Source: Candidatus Hodarchaeota archaeon (lineage in GTDB: Archaea; Asgardarchaeota; Heimdallarchaeia; Hodarchaeales; Hodarchaeaceae). From it: a stretch of 50,829 nt of DNA. The notes beneath the pieces were generated by a model. It worked only from the letters and a program-made list of their open reading frames with translations, was not told the origin of the DNA and made no database searches. Positions 33,941-42,632 of this stretch are shown in pieces. The stretch spans positions 1 through 50,829 of the forward strand of contig JAEOTC010000086.1 of assembly GCA_016840035.1 (NCBI GenBank), read 5' to 3'. Position numbers and translations under genes: made by a program. Within the stretch, counting starts at the first letter, position 1. The number at the start of each line of letters is the position of its first letter.

Positions 33941-36616
33941 TTACCCAATAAATTCTTTAGAGATCAACGACAATTCTAATTTAAACAGTGATCTTAATGC
34001 TGGAAATTGAGTAACCAAACTAGTAAATAATATCATCAGGAAGATGAATATGAGTGAATTCAATTCAAAAACGGTTTGAAAATAGACCATTATCGGAAAC
34101 ATCGTATTTACAATGACTTCTGTTAGTTGAAATCCAAAGGGAATTCCTAGGATCAACCCAAACAGAGTCAGAATGAGGTATTCTGATGAAAATAAGATGA
34201 TGATTTCTCTATCGGAGGATCCAAGTATCTGCATGGTAAGTAATTCTTTCTTTCTTTCGTGGATATTAAGGAAAACCGTTGTCGATATCGATAAGATCGA
34301 GATAATAATTGCTACAATTATCAGAAGCAGTATTAAAACATTAAATATTTGTAAATAAGCTTTTATTCCTTCTTGAACATTTTCTATGGTTAAAATTGAT
34401 TGAACATCATTCAAAGTATGTAGAAGATCATTAACGACCTGTGATTGGATACTTTTACCATGTGAACTAAGTTTGATGAAGATCTTAGATACCGGTGTTA
34501 GATCGATCCCTAGTTCTGTGAAAAGACTCAATCCTAATAAAGTGCTCATTTTTTCCAAGGAAACATAATTTACGGTTCCCCAAAGCTCTTTTGAGACTCC
34601 ACCTATAGAAATACGGCTATTCTTACTAAGTAATTGTGTACTTGAATTGTAATTAAAGAGATATGAGCTCTCATTAAATTGCTCTTTTAACAAGTTCAGA
34701 GTGAGGTTTTTTCCGTTCTGGAGATAAAACAAACGCAGCCAGAGCTCCTCCTCAAGACTAATAATCCTGGGGTGATTAACCACAATTTCATTTACCTCCT
34801 TCCCTTCGATACCAAGATAATTTACCAATCCTGAAGTAAGTACAATGCTCGATTCTGGATTTTCCCAACGGTCAGAAAATTTCTTATTCCAATTGAAATT
34901 ATGAGTATTAGGGGTTGTGGAATTAAATCCTATTAATACTCCTTCATTTGATTTCTTCATATCTCCAGAAAAGTATTTTACAGGAATTTCCAAAACACAG
35001 TCATAAGTTTCTATCCCATAGGTATCTTTAATTTCCTCTAACTTCCCTATCTCTTGATAGAGAGTAAGATCACCTAATTTTGGTCTTGTAAATGAGACTT
35101 CTAAATCGTAATCTCTTATTTGGCTAAATTCAGTCTCTATCGTGGAAGATGCAGAAATAATCAAGGTAAAGGATAAAAAGAGGATAATCATTGTACTGGC
35201 TGCTCCAATGATATTTGTCAAACTTCTCCAGCCATTTCTGATTGAATTTCGAATTAATAATTTCCAAACAATGTTTAAATGCAATCTATCCAATGAACTG
35301 AATTTTGCGTACTTTCCAATATTTACCATTTTATTACTGTTACTTATGGCTTCTTTTGGGTTTAATCGACTTCCAACCCAAGCAGGATAGAATCCTCCTA
35401 TAATTGAAGCAAAATAACCTAATAAACATGAGTAAATAATAGTAATCTCATCCATTTTTACAGATATATCTGGAATGGAAGAAATAGCACCGAAGAAGCT
35501 AGCTACTACTTGTGTGAATAGCACCCCTACTACAATTCCTAATAATCCTCCAATGGTTGCAATAGATAACATATAAACTGAATAATGGAACAGAATATCG
35601 TTAGGTGTGTACCCCAAGGACAAGAAAACTCCGATTTCATTTTTCTGATGGTAAATGAGTCGATTAAATGTAATAAAAATGGTAAGAATGGCTACTAGAA
35701 GCACAAGAAAGGGTAAAAACTGAGCTATTTCCTTAAATCCATTAATATTGAGTCTTATAAACCAATTAGAGATCTGATATTTTGAGGATACTGGATCAAG
35801 AAGACTAACATTCAATGATTCTGAAATCAACTCAAAATAATCTTCAATTATTTGGTTCTGCTTTTGTTCTGTTGTTTCTGACTTGAATTTCAAGAGAATA
35901 TTATTTACTTTCCCAGTTAGGTTAAACACCGTCTGGATATTGGATAGAGGCATGAAGAAGATCCCATATTGGTTTATTGGGAATATTGAGCCCCACTTAG
36001 AAGGAATAACAACCACATATTCTGGTGAAAAAGCAATTCCTCGCACACTTAGCTCTGTTCTGTCCAAAAAATTGAGATATACTGTATCATTTATTTCCAG
36101 ATTTACTCGTTTAGCAAATTGATTATTCACTATGACTTTGTTTGTATATTCATCCGTAATATTAGGATAACCGTCCGATGTACTAAACGCCTTCCCTTTT
36201 TTCAGAGATAACTGATTAATCTGTTGATCGACTGGCACACTAATATTATATCCAATAACCCTCCCTGGACCCGTAATAGGATTACTCCCCTTGGAGATGT
36301 TATAACTACTTCCCATTATCAACCGAAAATTAAACAACTGGATGGCTGGGTATTCGCTGTGAAAGTCCTCACTGAGTCGTCTCAGAAGACTTTGATTAAT
36401 CCATTGTCCCTCACTGGCTTGAATCTCAAAATCATGAAAATTTTGCTCCTTATAAAATTCCTCGTATGAGTACTCAAGAGACTGGTAACCCATCACCAGA
36501 GCGATGTACGATGCTACTCCGATAATGGTTAAAAGAAGGAGAGAAGTTACTAGTAACTTATTTTTCTTTGAATCTCGAAGGAGGATTCGGAAGAGATGTC
36601 GTGTTATAATTGGCAA
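33941..36616 (-). CDS. FtsX/MacB-type ABC transporter permease
   Basis: An 891-residue membrane protein with a duplicated FtsX-type arrangement: helix 1 (about 17-40), a large periplasmic-type domain (MacB_PCD-like, about 45-300), three helices (about 305-420), a second N-terminal helix (about 475-500), a second outer domain, and three final helices (about 755-885). Motifs FNRLIYHQKNEIGVFLSLGY and LNIHERKKELLTMQILGSSD are the cytoplasmic coupling segments after FtsX helices. This family works with an ABC ATPase to move lipoproteins, peptides or mechanical signals. No ABC ATPase gene is nearby, so the partner must lie elsewhere. Confidence 0.9.
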   Translation of the reverse strand: MPIITRHLFRILLRDSKKNKLLVTSLLLLTIIGVASYIALVMGYQSLEYSYEEFYKEQNFHDFEIQASEGQWINQSLLRRLSEDFHSEYPAIQLFNFRLIMGSSYNISKGSNPITGPGRVIGYNISVPVDQQINQLSLKKGKAFSTSDGYPNITDEYTNKVIVNNQFAKRVNLEINDTVYLNFLDRTELSVRGIAFSPEYVVVIPSKWGSIFPINQYGIFFMPLSNIQTVFNLTGKVNNILLKFKSETTEQKQNQIIEDYFELISESLNVSLLDPVSSKYQISNWFIRLNINGFKEIAQFLPFLVLLVAILTIFITFNRLIYHQKNEIGVFLSLGYTPNDILFHYSVYMLSIATIGGLLGIVVGVLFTQVVASFFGAISSIPDISVKMDEITIIYSCLLGYFASIIGGFYPAWVGSRLNPKEAISNSNKMVNIGKYAKFSSLDRLHLNIVWKLLIRNSIRNGWRSLTNIIGAASTMIILFLSFTLIISASSTIETEFSQIRDYDLEVSFTRPKLGDLTLYQEIGKLEEIKDTYGIETYDCVLEIPVKYFSGDMKKSNEGVLIGFNSTTPNTHNFNWNKKFSDRWENPESSIVLTSGLVNYLGIEGKEVNEIVVNHPRIISLEEELWLRLFYLQNGKNLTLNLLKEQFNESSYLFNYNSSTQLLSKNSRISIGGVSKELWGTVNYVSLEKMSTLLGLSLFTELGIDLTPVSKIFIKLSSHGKSIQSQVVNDLLHTLNDVQSILTIENVQEGIKAYLQIFNVLILLLIIVAIIISILSISTTVFLNIHERKKELLTMQILGSSDREIIILFSSEYLILTLFGLILGIPFGFQLTEVIVNTMFPIMVYFQTVFELNSLIFIFLMILFTSLVTQFPALRSLFKLELSLISKEFIG

Positions 36617-36751
36617 GCTCTCACCAAGATTTTCTTTGAGGAAAAACCATATAGTCTTTTTGCAGGATCTAAATTCTTACTTTAATGTATGTGTTCTTCG
36701 GAATTATCGTACTGGGATTAACATAAAAGCTGACCATTAAAGGAGAATTCG

Positions 36752-37537
36752 ATGTTAATGGAAATTTCATTGAAACTTGCGGAGAAAGGGGATGCTAATA
36801 TATTAGCATTAATTTCAAAGAAAGCTTTTGATAGTGATGCCGAAGTTGACGCTCCTGGACCGGGAGGCCCTCCAGGTTATGACTCTAGTTCCTTTCAAGA
36901 AAAAGTAATGAACTTTATGGACTACTACAATATCCTTCTAAATGATACTATTGTTGGGGGGGTTATTGTTGCTGCTAAGAATAGATTTCACCTGATACTT
37001 GAGAGAATTTTTGTTGATCCAGCTTACCATAATAGGGGAATTGCCTCTTGCGCAATGATCGAATTATGGAAAAAGTATCCCAAAGCTCAACTTTGGACAT
37101 TGGGTACCCCAGAATGGAATATTAGAACTCAACATTTTTACGAAAAGCTGGGGTTTAAACAAGTGGGTTGGGAGGTAGGTCCTTTCGATTGGCGAGGAAT
37201 ATGGTTTCAAAAGGAAATGGATCCCTCTTCTCCGTTTATTTTGCAGAAAATCAAAGAATTAAAGAATGGAATGAAAAATATTTCCGTTGAAGGTTTGGTG
37301 AAATCAATTTCTACCACTCGTGATGTAGTTTCTCGTACTACAGGAGAATCCCTTAAGGTAGCTAACGCCAAATTAATGGATAATAGTGGTGAAATTGAAT
37401 TAATTTTGTGGAATGAACAGATCTCTCAATTGAAGGTTGGTGATCGCATAAGAATTGAATTCGGATACATAAAAGATTACCAGGGGGTTAACCAGATAAA
37501 TATCGGATGGTCAGGTAAACTTATTTTGCTGGAATAA
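36752..37537 (+). CDS. GNAT acetyltransferase fused to an OB-fold domain
   Basis: A 261-residue two-domain protein. Residues about 1-160 form a GNAT fold: the acetyl-CoA loop is in IFVDPAYHNRGIASCAMIEL (motif NRGIA), followed by QHFYEKLGFKQVGWEVG, the typical last helix and strand. Residues about 170-261 match an OB fold of the RPA/SSB-type nucleic-acid-binding class (SVEGLVKSISTTRDVV, AKLMDNSGEIELILWNE, KVGDRIRIEFGYIKDYQG). The fusion suggests acetylation linked to nucleic acid or an RNA/DNA-bound partner; that is inference. A good Shine-Dalgarno (AAAGGAG) precedes the ATG by 6 nt. It diverges from the permease gene. Confidence 0.88.
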   Translation: MLMEISLKLAEKGDANILALISKKAFDSDAEVDAPGPGGPPGYDSSSFQEKVMNFMDYYNILLNDTIVGGVIVAAKNRFHLILERIFVDPAYHNRGIASCAMIELWKKYPKAQLWTLGTPEWNIRTQHFYEKLGFKQVGWEVGPFDWRGIWFQKEMDPSSPFILQKIKELKNGMKNISVEGLVKSISTTRDVVSRTTGESLKVANAKLMDNSGEIELILWNEQISQLKVGDRIRIEFGYIKDYQGVNQINIGWSGKLILLE

Positions 37538-37690
37538 GATCGACTCCAGATAATAAGACTTAATAGGACTCGAAATCGGTGCTCTGATGAATCTTTATTG
37601 GGTGTGAATTCTCCTTAGTTAATTTTGAATTATCTATCACATCTCTACATATCGAATCATTCATTTAAACTATTGAAATTAGGTCTTCCT

Positions 37691-38134
37691 ATGGATGAAA
37701 AAATCAAGCTTCGACCTGGAACATCAGAGGATCAAGAATTTCTTTACAACCTGAAGAAAATAACCCTCAAAGAATATGTATTGCAGGTATGGGGTTGGGA
37801 TGAGGATTTTCAACGTTCTCGCCATAATGAAACGGTGGATCCTAATACTCATGAAATAATTCAATTTTCGGAGGAAGATATTGGTTGTATAAAGATTGAA
37901 GTTCGGCCAGAAACATTATTTTTAAGCGTAATAGGGATCTTACCATCTCATCAGAACCAGGGGATTGGAACAAAACTCATTTCAGATTTAATTACTCGAG
38001 GCCAGCAAGAGGAAAAAAATATTGAACTTCAAGTTTTGAAAGTGAATCGAAAGGCTCATCGACTTTATCAAAACCTAGGGTTTGTTGATTCTGGTGAGAC
38101 TGATACCCATTTTCTGATGGAATATCTTGTTTAA
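37691..38134 (+). CDS. GNAT-family N-acetyltransferase
   Basis: A GNAT protein of about 147 residues. The acetyl-CoA-binding segment reads IGILPSHQNQGIGTKLISDL (Q-x-x-G-x-G), and the closing motif VNRKAHRLYQNLGFVDSGET is typical. Start: I prefer the ATG at 37691 (MDEKIKLRPG), because the frame's earlier start at 37625 adds 22 residues with no family match. GNAT enzymes transfer acetyl groups to amines on small molecules or proteins; the substrate is unknown. The next gene, another GNAT, begins 19 bp later, so both are probably in one transcript. Confidence 0.85.
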   Translation: MDEKIKLRPGTSEDQEFLYNLKKITLKEYVLQVWGWDEDFQRSRHNETVDPNTHEIIQFSEEDIGCIKIEVRPETLFLSVIGILPSHQNQGIGTKLISDLITRGQQEEKNIELQVLKVNRKAHRLYQNLGFVDSGETDTHFLMEYLV

Positions 38135-38153
38135 AAGATCCTGAGGACTCCTC

Positions 38154-38942
38154 ATGAAAATACAGCAGATTTCCAACAAGAATATGAATATGATAGGGGA
38201 ATGCTATAATCTTACTACTTTTGATAAACTGGGTAATCTTGTGCTTACTGGAGATTTATTCCCCCCATGTCTTCCACTTACCGAAATCTACTGTGTTTTC
38301 GATAAAAATGAACTTGTCTCCTTCTTTACAGTATTCAATGGATTTGAAATTCCTTCTGTAGTTATATTGAACTCTTCAGAGAGAATTTATGATTTTATTC
38401 TGCGGAACATCTCTACTTTCCTTCCTAAGTGGTTTGTACTTGTATCTTCCACGTTATCAGAAGGAATCCTGAATAAATACCTTACGATCACTGAAAAAAG
38501 TTCTGAAATATGTATGACAACGGATCTAGATGGAGCAAGGTTTTTAGTGTCAGATCCAACGCTCATTCACGGCACTTCCAGAGAATTAAATCGGATTAAT
38601 AACTTTTATAAAGAGAATGATACCTTTCCTTGGAATCCGATACAATTGGAGAGTCAATTCTATTTTTTTAAGGAGGATAACAACCACATTATTGCCTGTG
38701 GAGGAACTCATTTTGAAACTCCAGAGGTGGCACATCTAGGAAACATTCTTGTCCTTCCAGAGTATCGTCGTAAATCGATAGGTACAAATCTTGTATCTAC
38801 TATTGGTAACAAAATTTTAAAAACTAAGAAAAGAATTTCCCTGTTTGTTGAGAGAGAAAACACTCCTGCTATTTCATTATATCAAAAATTAGGATTCTCT
38901 TCCCAAAAGGATTTCACAATCTTCTCTTGTGCCTTGGATTGA
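38154..38942 (+). CDS. Two-domain GNAT-family acetyltransferase
   Basis: A 262-residue protein. The C-terminal ~130 residues are a GNAT domain: GNILVLPEYRRKSIGTNLVS (acetyl-CoA loop; the first glycine of RxxGxG/A is Ser) and ENTPAISLYQKLGFSSQKD. The N-terminal ~120 residues resemble a degenerate GNAT-like half (ELVSFFTVFNGFEIPSVVIL), which suggests an ancient duplication, as in some tandem GNAT proteins. The loss of the first loop glycine may weaken acetyl-CoA binding. It lies directly behind another GNAT gene. Substrate unknown. Confidence 0.8.
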   Translation: MKIQQISNKNMNMIGECYNLTTFDKLGNLVLTGDLFPPCLPLTEIYCVFDKNELVSFFTVFNGFEIPSVVILNSSERIYDFILRNISTFLPKWFVLVSSTLSEGILNKYLTITEKSSEICMTTDLDGARFLVSDPTLIHGTSRELNRINNFYKENDTFPWNPIQLESQFYFFKEDNNHIIACGGTHFETPEVAHLGNILVLPEYRRKSIGTNLVSTIGNKILKTKKRISLFVERENTPAISLYQKLGFSSQKDFTIFSCALD

Positions 38943-39773
38943 GCTGTGATAAATTGATTTTTTCTAACTCTTTGGATAGAGATGGGATAAATGTATTTTT
39001 CCTTTGTTTCTTGGTAAAACGAATAATTTCGATCCGTGTTTCACCGATGAAAATTGGTGCTTGAGGTGCACAATAATTTTCAGATTAATGAGATCAAGAT
39101 TTTACGGGCCCATTGATTTTTCACCCCACCATGTCCATTGGAAGACTGCATTGCCCAGTTTTCTCAACAGAGGTGAGTGAAAATGACAACAATGGTATCT
39201 AGGCCATTTTTCTTCTGACTACAGTGCCTTTTGCTCCGTGTTACATGGATAATTTCTGATAATCTCAAAGAAATTAGTTCTCTTATCTGCAGGCTTGGGG
39301 CAATGTGAAAGTCTACAGAGAGATCAGGGACAAAATAAATTCGAGAGGATACTCTGTATGTCGTGATCCAAGTTATTCATTTTTGGATTTTCCCTAAAAG
39401 CTACGGAGAAGTGAGATAATTCGAGTTAGATTTATATCGTTGCATAAAAGGGTATGAATATAGAAATATATTGATAGATTGTAGATTTTTTCCCTTTGAA
39501 AAGGACTTAGAAGCAGGTTTATTAAATAGTCTGGTGGTAGTTTTGGATTTAAGGAATACTTTGTCAGTTTTTCGTTTTTTCTCTTTTGTTCTTCTTATTC
39601 TTATGTTGGCTTTCTTTACCTCCACGTAGTTATGGTCCAAAGCTGTATATATACTTATCCTTCTTGGTTTCCTGATTCGGAATCTCATCTCTGAATGTAT
39701 AGAAAAATCCACTTGAATCGTTCTTCCTAACTGTCATAATATTTTTATCAATAGACTATTCTGCTGGATTAAG
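38943..39773. other. 831-bp region without a convincing gene
   Basis: No reliable coding sequence. I looked for tRNA, C/D-box and structured-RNA features and found only short inverted repeats, such as GTGC/GCAC near 39058 and CACC/GGTG near 39040. The stretch from about 39100 to 39290 is less AT-rich than neighbouring gaps. A minus-strand 103-codon frame (39401-39712) lies in its second half and is listed separately with low confidence. Confidence 0.45.
39401..39712 (-). CDS. Doubtful small basic protein
   Basis: A 103-codon frame encoding a very basic, Lys/Arg/Ser-rich sequence (RIRRTKEKKRKTDKVFLKSK) with no recognised domain, signal or hydrophobic core. It lies divergent from the APH-type kinase gene at 39774. 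The amino-acid composition fits either a nucleic-acid-binding protein or a chance frame through AT-rich DNA; I lean toward chance. Confidence 0.2.
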   Translation of the reverse strand: MDFSIHSEMRFRIRKPRRISIYTALDHNYVEVKKANIRIRRTKEKKRKTDKVFLKSKTTTRLFNKPASKSFSKGKNLQSINIFLYSYPFMQRYKSNSNYLTSP

Positions 39774-40796
39774 ATGGAAATCGAGAAGGATTTTGAACAA
39801 GAAATTATTGATTGCCTAGACTCTGTTTTTTCTCCCTCCTATAGTGCCAAGGTTGGTGACTTCCAAAAACTTGAGGGTGCAGATACAGAAACGTTCAGTT
39901 TTACTTACTTTGTGAGGGATAAAACAACTCCTCTAATTCTTCGTCTCTACAGGAAGATCTCCAATCGTTCTGAAAGAGAATTTCGGACACTAGAAATGCT
40001 TTCAAAAGTAGGTTTATCTGTTCCAAAGCCTTATCTTTGGAAAAAACAATCACGTGTTATCTCTCGCAGTTTCTTAATAATGGAGAAAATCCCGGGGGAG
40101 TTACTTGCAGATTACATCTTTAGATCAATTTCCACTTTTCAGAGAATGCATGGTTTTCACCAATTCATTCAGCAACTGGTAGATATACATTCTTTTGATT
40201 GGAAACTAAACTTAGATAGTGGATTCCATATAAACAAGCCAGATATTGAATCTAATCCATATATTTATACAGAAAATCTCATCCGATTCCCTAAAGAGAT
40301 GATATTTCAACATAATATCAATGATTTAAAGCCTCTTGTAAAGTGGTGTGAAGCTAACAAAGTTAAAACTGAGAATTTGTCTCTTTTACATGGTGATTAT
40401 CACATGAATAACATCATAATTACACCCAAGAAGAAACTTGTGGTGATTGACTGGGCTGATATTAAACTAGGTGATTTTCGTCACGATCTTGCTTTCGCTA
40501 TTGTGGCTACTTCATCTGCGGGAGAAGATGTTCTAGATACATTTACAAGCCTATATCAAGAATTTTCAAGATTACAAGTTACAGATATTGAGTTTTTTAT
40601 GGTTTTATCCGTTTTGCATAACCTTTTACGTTGTTATAGTGCCTTGGTCCATCCCCATATCACTGGTGAGACCGAACTTACAAAAAAGATGTTTTTTGAC
40701 ACTTATCATACATATACAACCTATTTAACAACCATAGTTAAACAAATTACTGGCATTCAGTTGTCAGTGCTTGAGAAAGCACTTAAAAAAAGGTGA
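39774..40796 (+). CDS. APH-family phosphotransferase
   Basis: A 340-residue APH-fold kinase. An N-lobe strand TTPLILRLYRKISNRSEREF provides the ATP-lysine/arginine region, FLIMEKIPGELL is the hinge, LLHGDYHMNNIII (about 204-216) is the catalytic loop, and LVVIDWADIKLGD (about 222-234) carries the metal-binding Asp. It is closest in pattern to macrolide/homoserine-type APH proteins, but the substrate cannot be read. The stop TGA overlaps the GTG start of the next kinase gene (GTGA), so the two are translationally coupled and may act in one pathway. Confidence 0.88.
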   Translation: MEIEKDFEQEIIDCLDSVFSPSYSAKVGDFQKLEGADTETFSFTYFVRDKTTPLILRLYRKISNRSEREFRTLEMLSKVGLSVPKPYLWKKQSRVISRSFLIMEKIPGELLADYIFRSISTFQRMHGFHQFIQQLVDIHSFDWKLNLDSGFHINKPDIESNPYIYTENLIRFPKEMIFQHNINDLKPLVKWCEANKVKTENLSLLHGDYHMNNIIITPKKKLVVIDWADIKLGDFRHDLAFAIVATSSAGEDVLDTFTSLYQEFSRLQVTDIEFFMVLSVLHNLLRCYSALVHPHITGETELTKKMFFDTYHTYTTYLTTIVKQITGIQLSVLEKALKKR

Positions 40797-41824
40797 TAAA
40801 AGAAAAATCAATTCACTATAATAATTGGAATAATACTTGGAGTGATTATGTGACAAAGTTCGAACCAGAAATGCTTCTCAAATCTTCTGCATACAATCAT
40901 TCCGCAGAAACCATCAAATTGAGAGATACACCCTTCTCATGGGTGTTTCTTTGTGGGGATTTTGCATATAAGGTCAAGAAACCAGTCAAATTCGGTGATA
41001 TATTAGATTTCTCTTCTCTTGAGTTACGAAGGGAGTTCTGTGAACAAGAAATTATATTAAATTCAAGATTTTCTCCAGATTTATATATTGATACGTTTAC
41101 CATAAACAAGAAAGGTAAAATCAATGGGGAAGGGGCAATCATTGAATATGGAGTGAAAATGAAGCGTTTACCAGAGGATTATCTGTTAGTAAATCTTATC
41201 AAAAGCAAGAGAGTAAGTTCTGAATCAATAAAAGCGATCGCGAAATTTCTTGCTGATTTTCATGACAGAACACAAAAAATTCCTGAATATGGTGATTTGA
41301 AATATATTGGAGAGAAATGGGATGAAAATTTTCGTACTTCGGTTACTTTTCATACCATTGATGATTCATTTCGTGAGAAAATCACCTGCTTTCTTCGAGG
41401 GAATCGGGGTTTATTCCGGGAGCGAATTAATGAGAATCGGATAACTGATAATCATGGAGATTTCCAAGCTCGAAATATTTTTGTTTGTCCTAATCATAAG
41501 GTAGTGACCTTCGATTGTATCGAATTTAACCCCTTACTTCGTTATGGTGATGTAGCTGAGGATGTTGGTTTTTTAGCGATGGATCTAGATTTTTTAGGGG
41601 CAAAAGATCTCTCGGAATATTTCGTTGAGATGTATATTGACTTTAGCGATGATTTTCTACTACAAGAAAATATAGATTTCTTTAAATGCTACCGAGCCTT
41701 TGTCCGTGGTAAAGTATACGGTTTTCAAGCAAAAATTGAAGCAGATCTTGGAAAGAAAGAGCTCAACACAACTCTTTCGAAAAAGTACTTTGAACTCGCT
41801 ACAGAATACTCAAATAATTGGTAA
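40793..41824 (+). CDS. COG2187-type APH-like kinase domain protein
   Basis: A 343-residue protein matching the APH-like domain of COG2187 proteins: TPFSWVFLCGDFAYKVKKPV (ATP-binding lysine region), LDFSSLELRREFCEQEIILN, GVKMKRLPEDYLL (hinge), TDNHGDFQARNIFV (catalytic loop, about 218-231) and TFDCIEFNPLLRYGDVAED (metal Asp). In many bacteria this domain is fused to a C-terminal P-loop kinase; here that second domain is absent. It starts at GTG overlapping the TGA of the upstream APH gene. Substrate unknown. Its coupling to a second APH-type kinase is unusual. Confidence 0.85.
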   Translation: MIKEKSIHYNNWNNTWSDYVTKFEPEMLLKSSAYNHSAETIKLRDTPFSWVFLCGDFAYKVKKPVKFGDILDFSSLELRREFCEQEIILNSRFSPDLYIDTFTINKKGKINGEGAIIEYGVKMKRLPEDYLLVNLIKSKRVSSESIKAIAKFLADFHDRTQKIPEYGDLKYIGEKWDENFRTSVTFHTIDDSFREKITCFLRGNRGLFRERINENRITDNHGDFQARNIFVCPNHKVVTFDCIEFNPLLRYGDVAEDVGFLAMDLDFLGAKDLSEYFVEMYIDFSDDFLLQENIDFFKCYRAFVRGKVYGFQAKIEADLGKKELNTTLSKKYFELATEYSNNW

Positions 41825-41877
41825 ACTGTTGAAGAGAATCTTGTATTGGAAAAAAGAAAGGAGGAGAGTCGGATTTT

Positions 41878-42387
41878 CTAATGAATAATACACTGAGCAA
41901 AATATTCTGATCCAATAAATCCCTCGGTATAACCCTTGATTTGCATTCCCTGGAATCCATCACCGCCCTTGCAGACAAACATTCCTGTTACATAGGATTC
42001 TTTGATTTTTATTACTAATAAACCTTCAAAGCTTACATATTCTCCATTATACCAGCCTTTGAAGCTAAAAGCACCCCAACCCACGCTATTCATTGTTGTG
42101 GAAGCCCAAAGATCATCAAAAAGATTTAGATTTCCTACATAGGAGATAGACCCGTAAAAATCTGCCGAATCACTCCAAGCGTCACCAACATGCCCAACAT
42201 TTCGGAGATGCCAAACGTTTCCTGAATTCCATGGTTCGGGATTACCCAAATCTGTCGGAACATTCGTGTACATGAATGTAATTGTTGTACGTGATGATTT
42301 TCCTTGCACAATCATCGTCCCTATGAAGAAAGTACTTATTAAAAGAGATAGACTTGCGATAGTGATTAGTTTTTCCATTTTTTTCAT
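41878..42387 (-). CDS. Small secreted protein
   Basis: A 169-residue protein with a clear signal peptide (residues 6-29, LITIASLSLLISTFFIGTMI) and a beta-rich mature part of about 140 residues. The mature part is rich in Gly, Trp and Tyr and has a C-terminal Cys pair. No C-terminal anchor is present, so it is likely released or held by partners. I do not recognise a family. Its promoter region contains two copies of an 18-bp motif also found upstream of the peptide-binding protein operon at 45373, which suggests co-regulation with that operon. Confidence 0.75.
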   Translation of the reverse strand: MKKMEKLITIASLSLLISTFFIGTMIVQGKSSRTTITFMYTNVPTDLGNPEPWNSGNVWHLRNVGHVGDAWSDSADFYGSISYVGNLNLFDDLWASTTMNSVGWGAFSFKGWYNGEYVSFEGLLVIKIKESYVTGMFVCKGGDGFQGMQIKGYTEGFIGSEYFAQCIIH

Positions 42388-42458
42388 TTTTATTTCCTCT
42401 GTACGTATAGTTCTTCTTTTTAAACCCTATACATATTCATATAGATGAAATAAAGCCC

Positions 42459-42467
42459 GATATAAAC
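42459..42467 (-). promoter_or_regulatory. TATA-like box of the secreted-protein gene
   Basis: Minus-strand GTTTATATC followed by GGG, 72 bp upstream of the start codon. The equivalent GTTTAAATCGGG lies upstream of the 45373 operon, supporting a shared promoter layout. Confidence 0.45.
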
Positions 42468-42486
42468 GTTCCTATGATTTTTTGCT

Positions 42487-42535
42487 GTTCTAACGTTAAT
42501 ACATGAAGAATCTAACCGTTCTAAGGTTAGTACAT
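42487..42535 (+). promoter_or_regulatory. Two direct copies of GTTCYAANGTTARTACRT
   Basis: GTTCTAACGTTAATACAT (42487-42504) and GTTCTAAGGTTAGTACAT (42518-42535) match at 16 of 18 positions. Their starts are 31 bp apart (three helical turns). They lie about 20 bp upstream of the TATA-like box of the secreted-protein gene. A third copy is at 45479-45496. Confidence 0.6.
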
Positions 42536-42632
42536 CTCGTGAATCGGACTTTTATTTTGTACTCAACATCTTTAATTGAAATTTTGAGCTCTCTCTTTCT
42601 CTCAAATGATAAAAAACAGATAGATTGAATAT

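Noticed and set aside
39341..39352. Possible reverse-strand copy of the dispersed element (CGAGAGGAT)
   Set aside because: The match does not extend beyond the short core.
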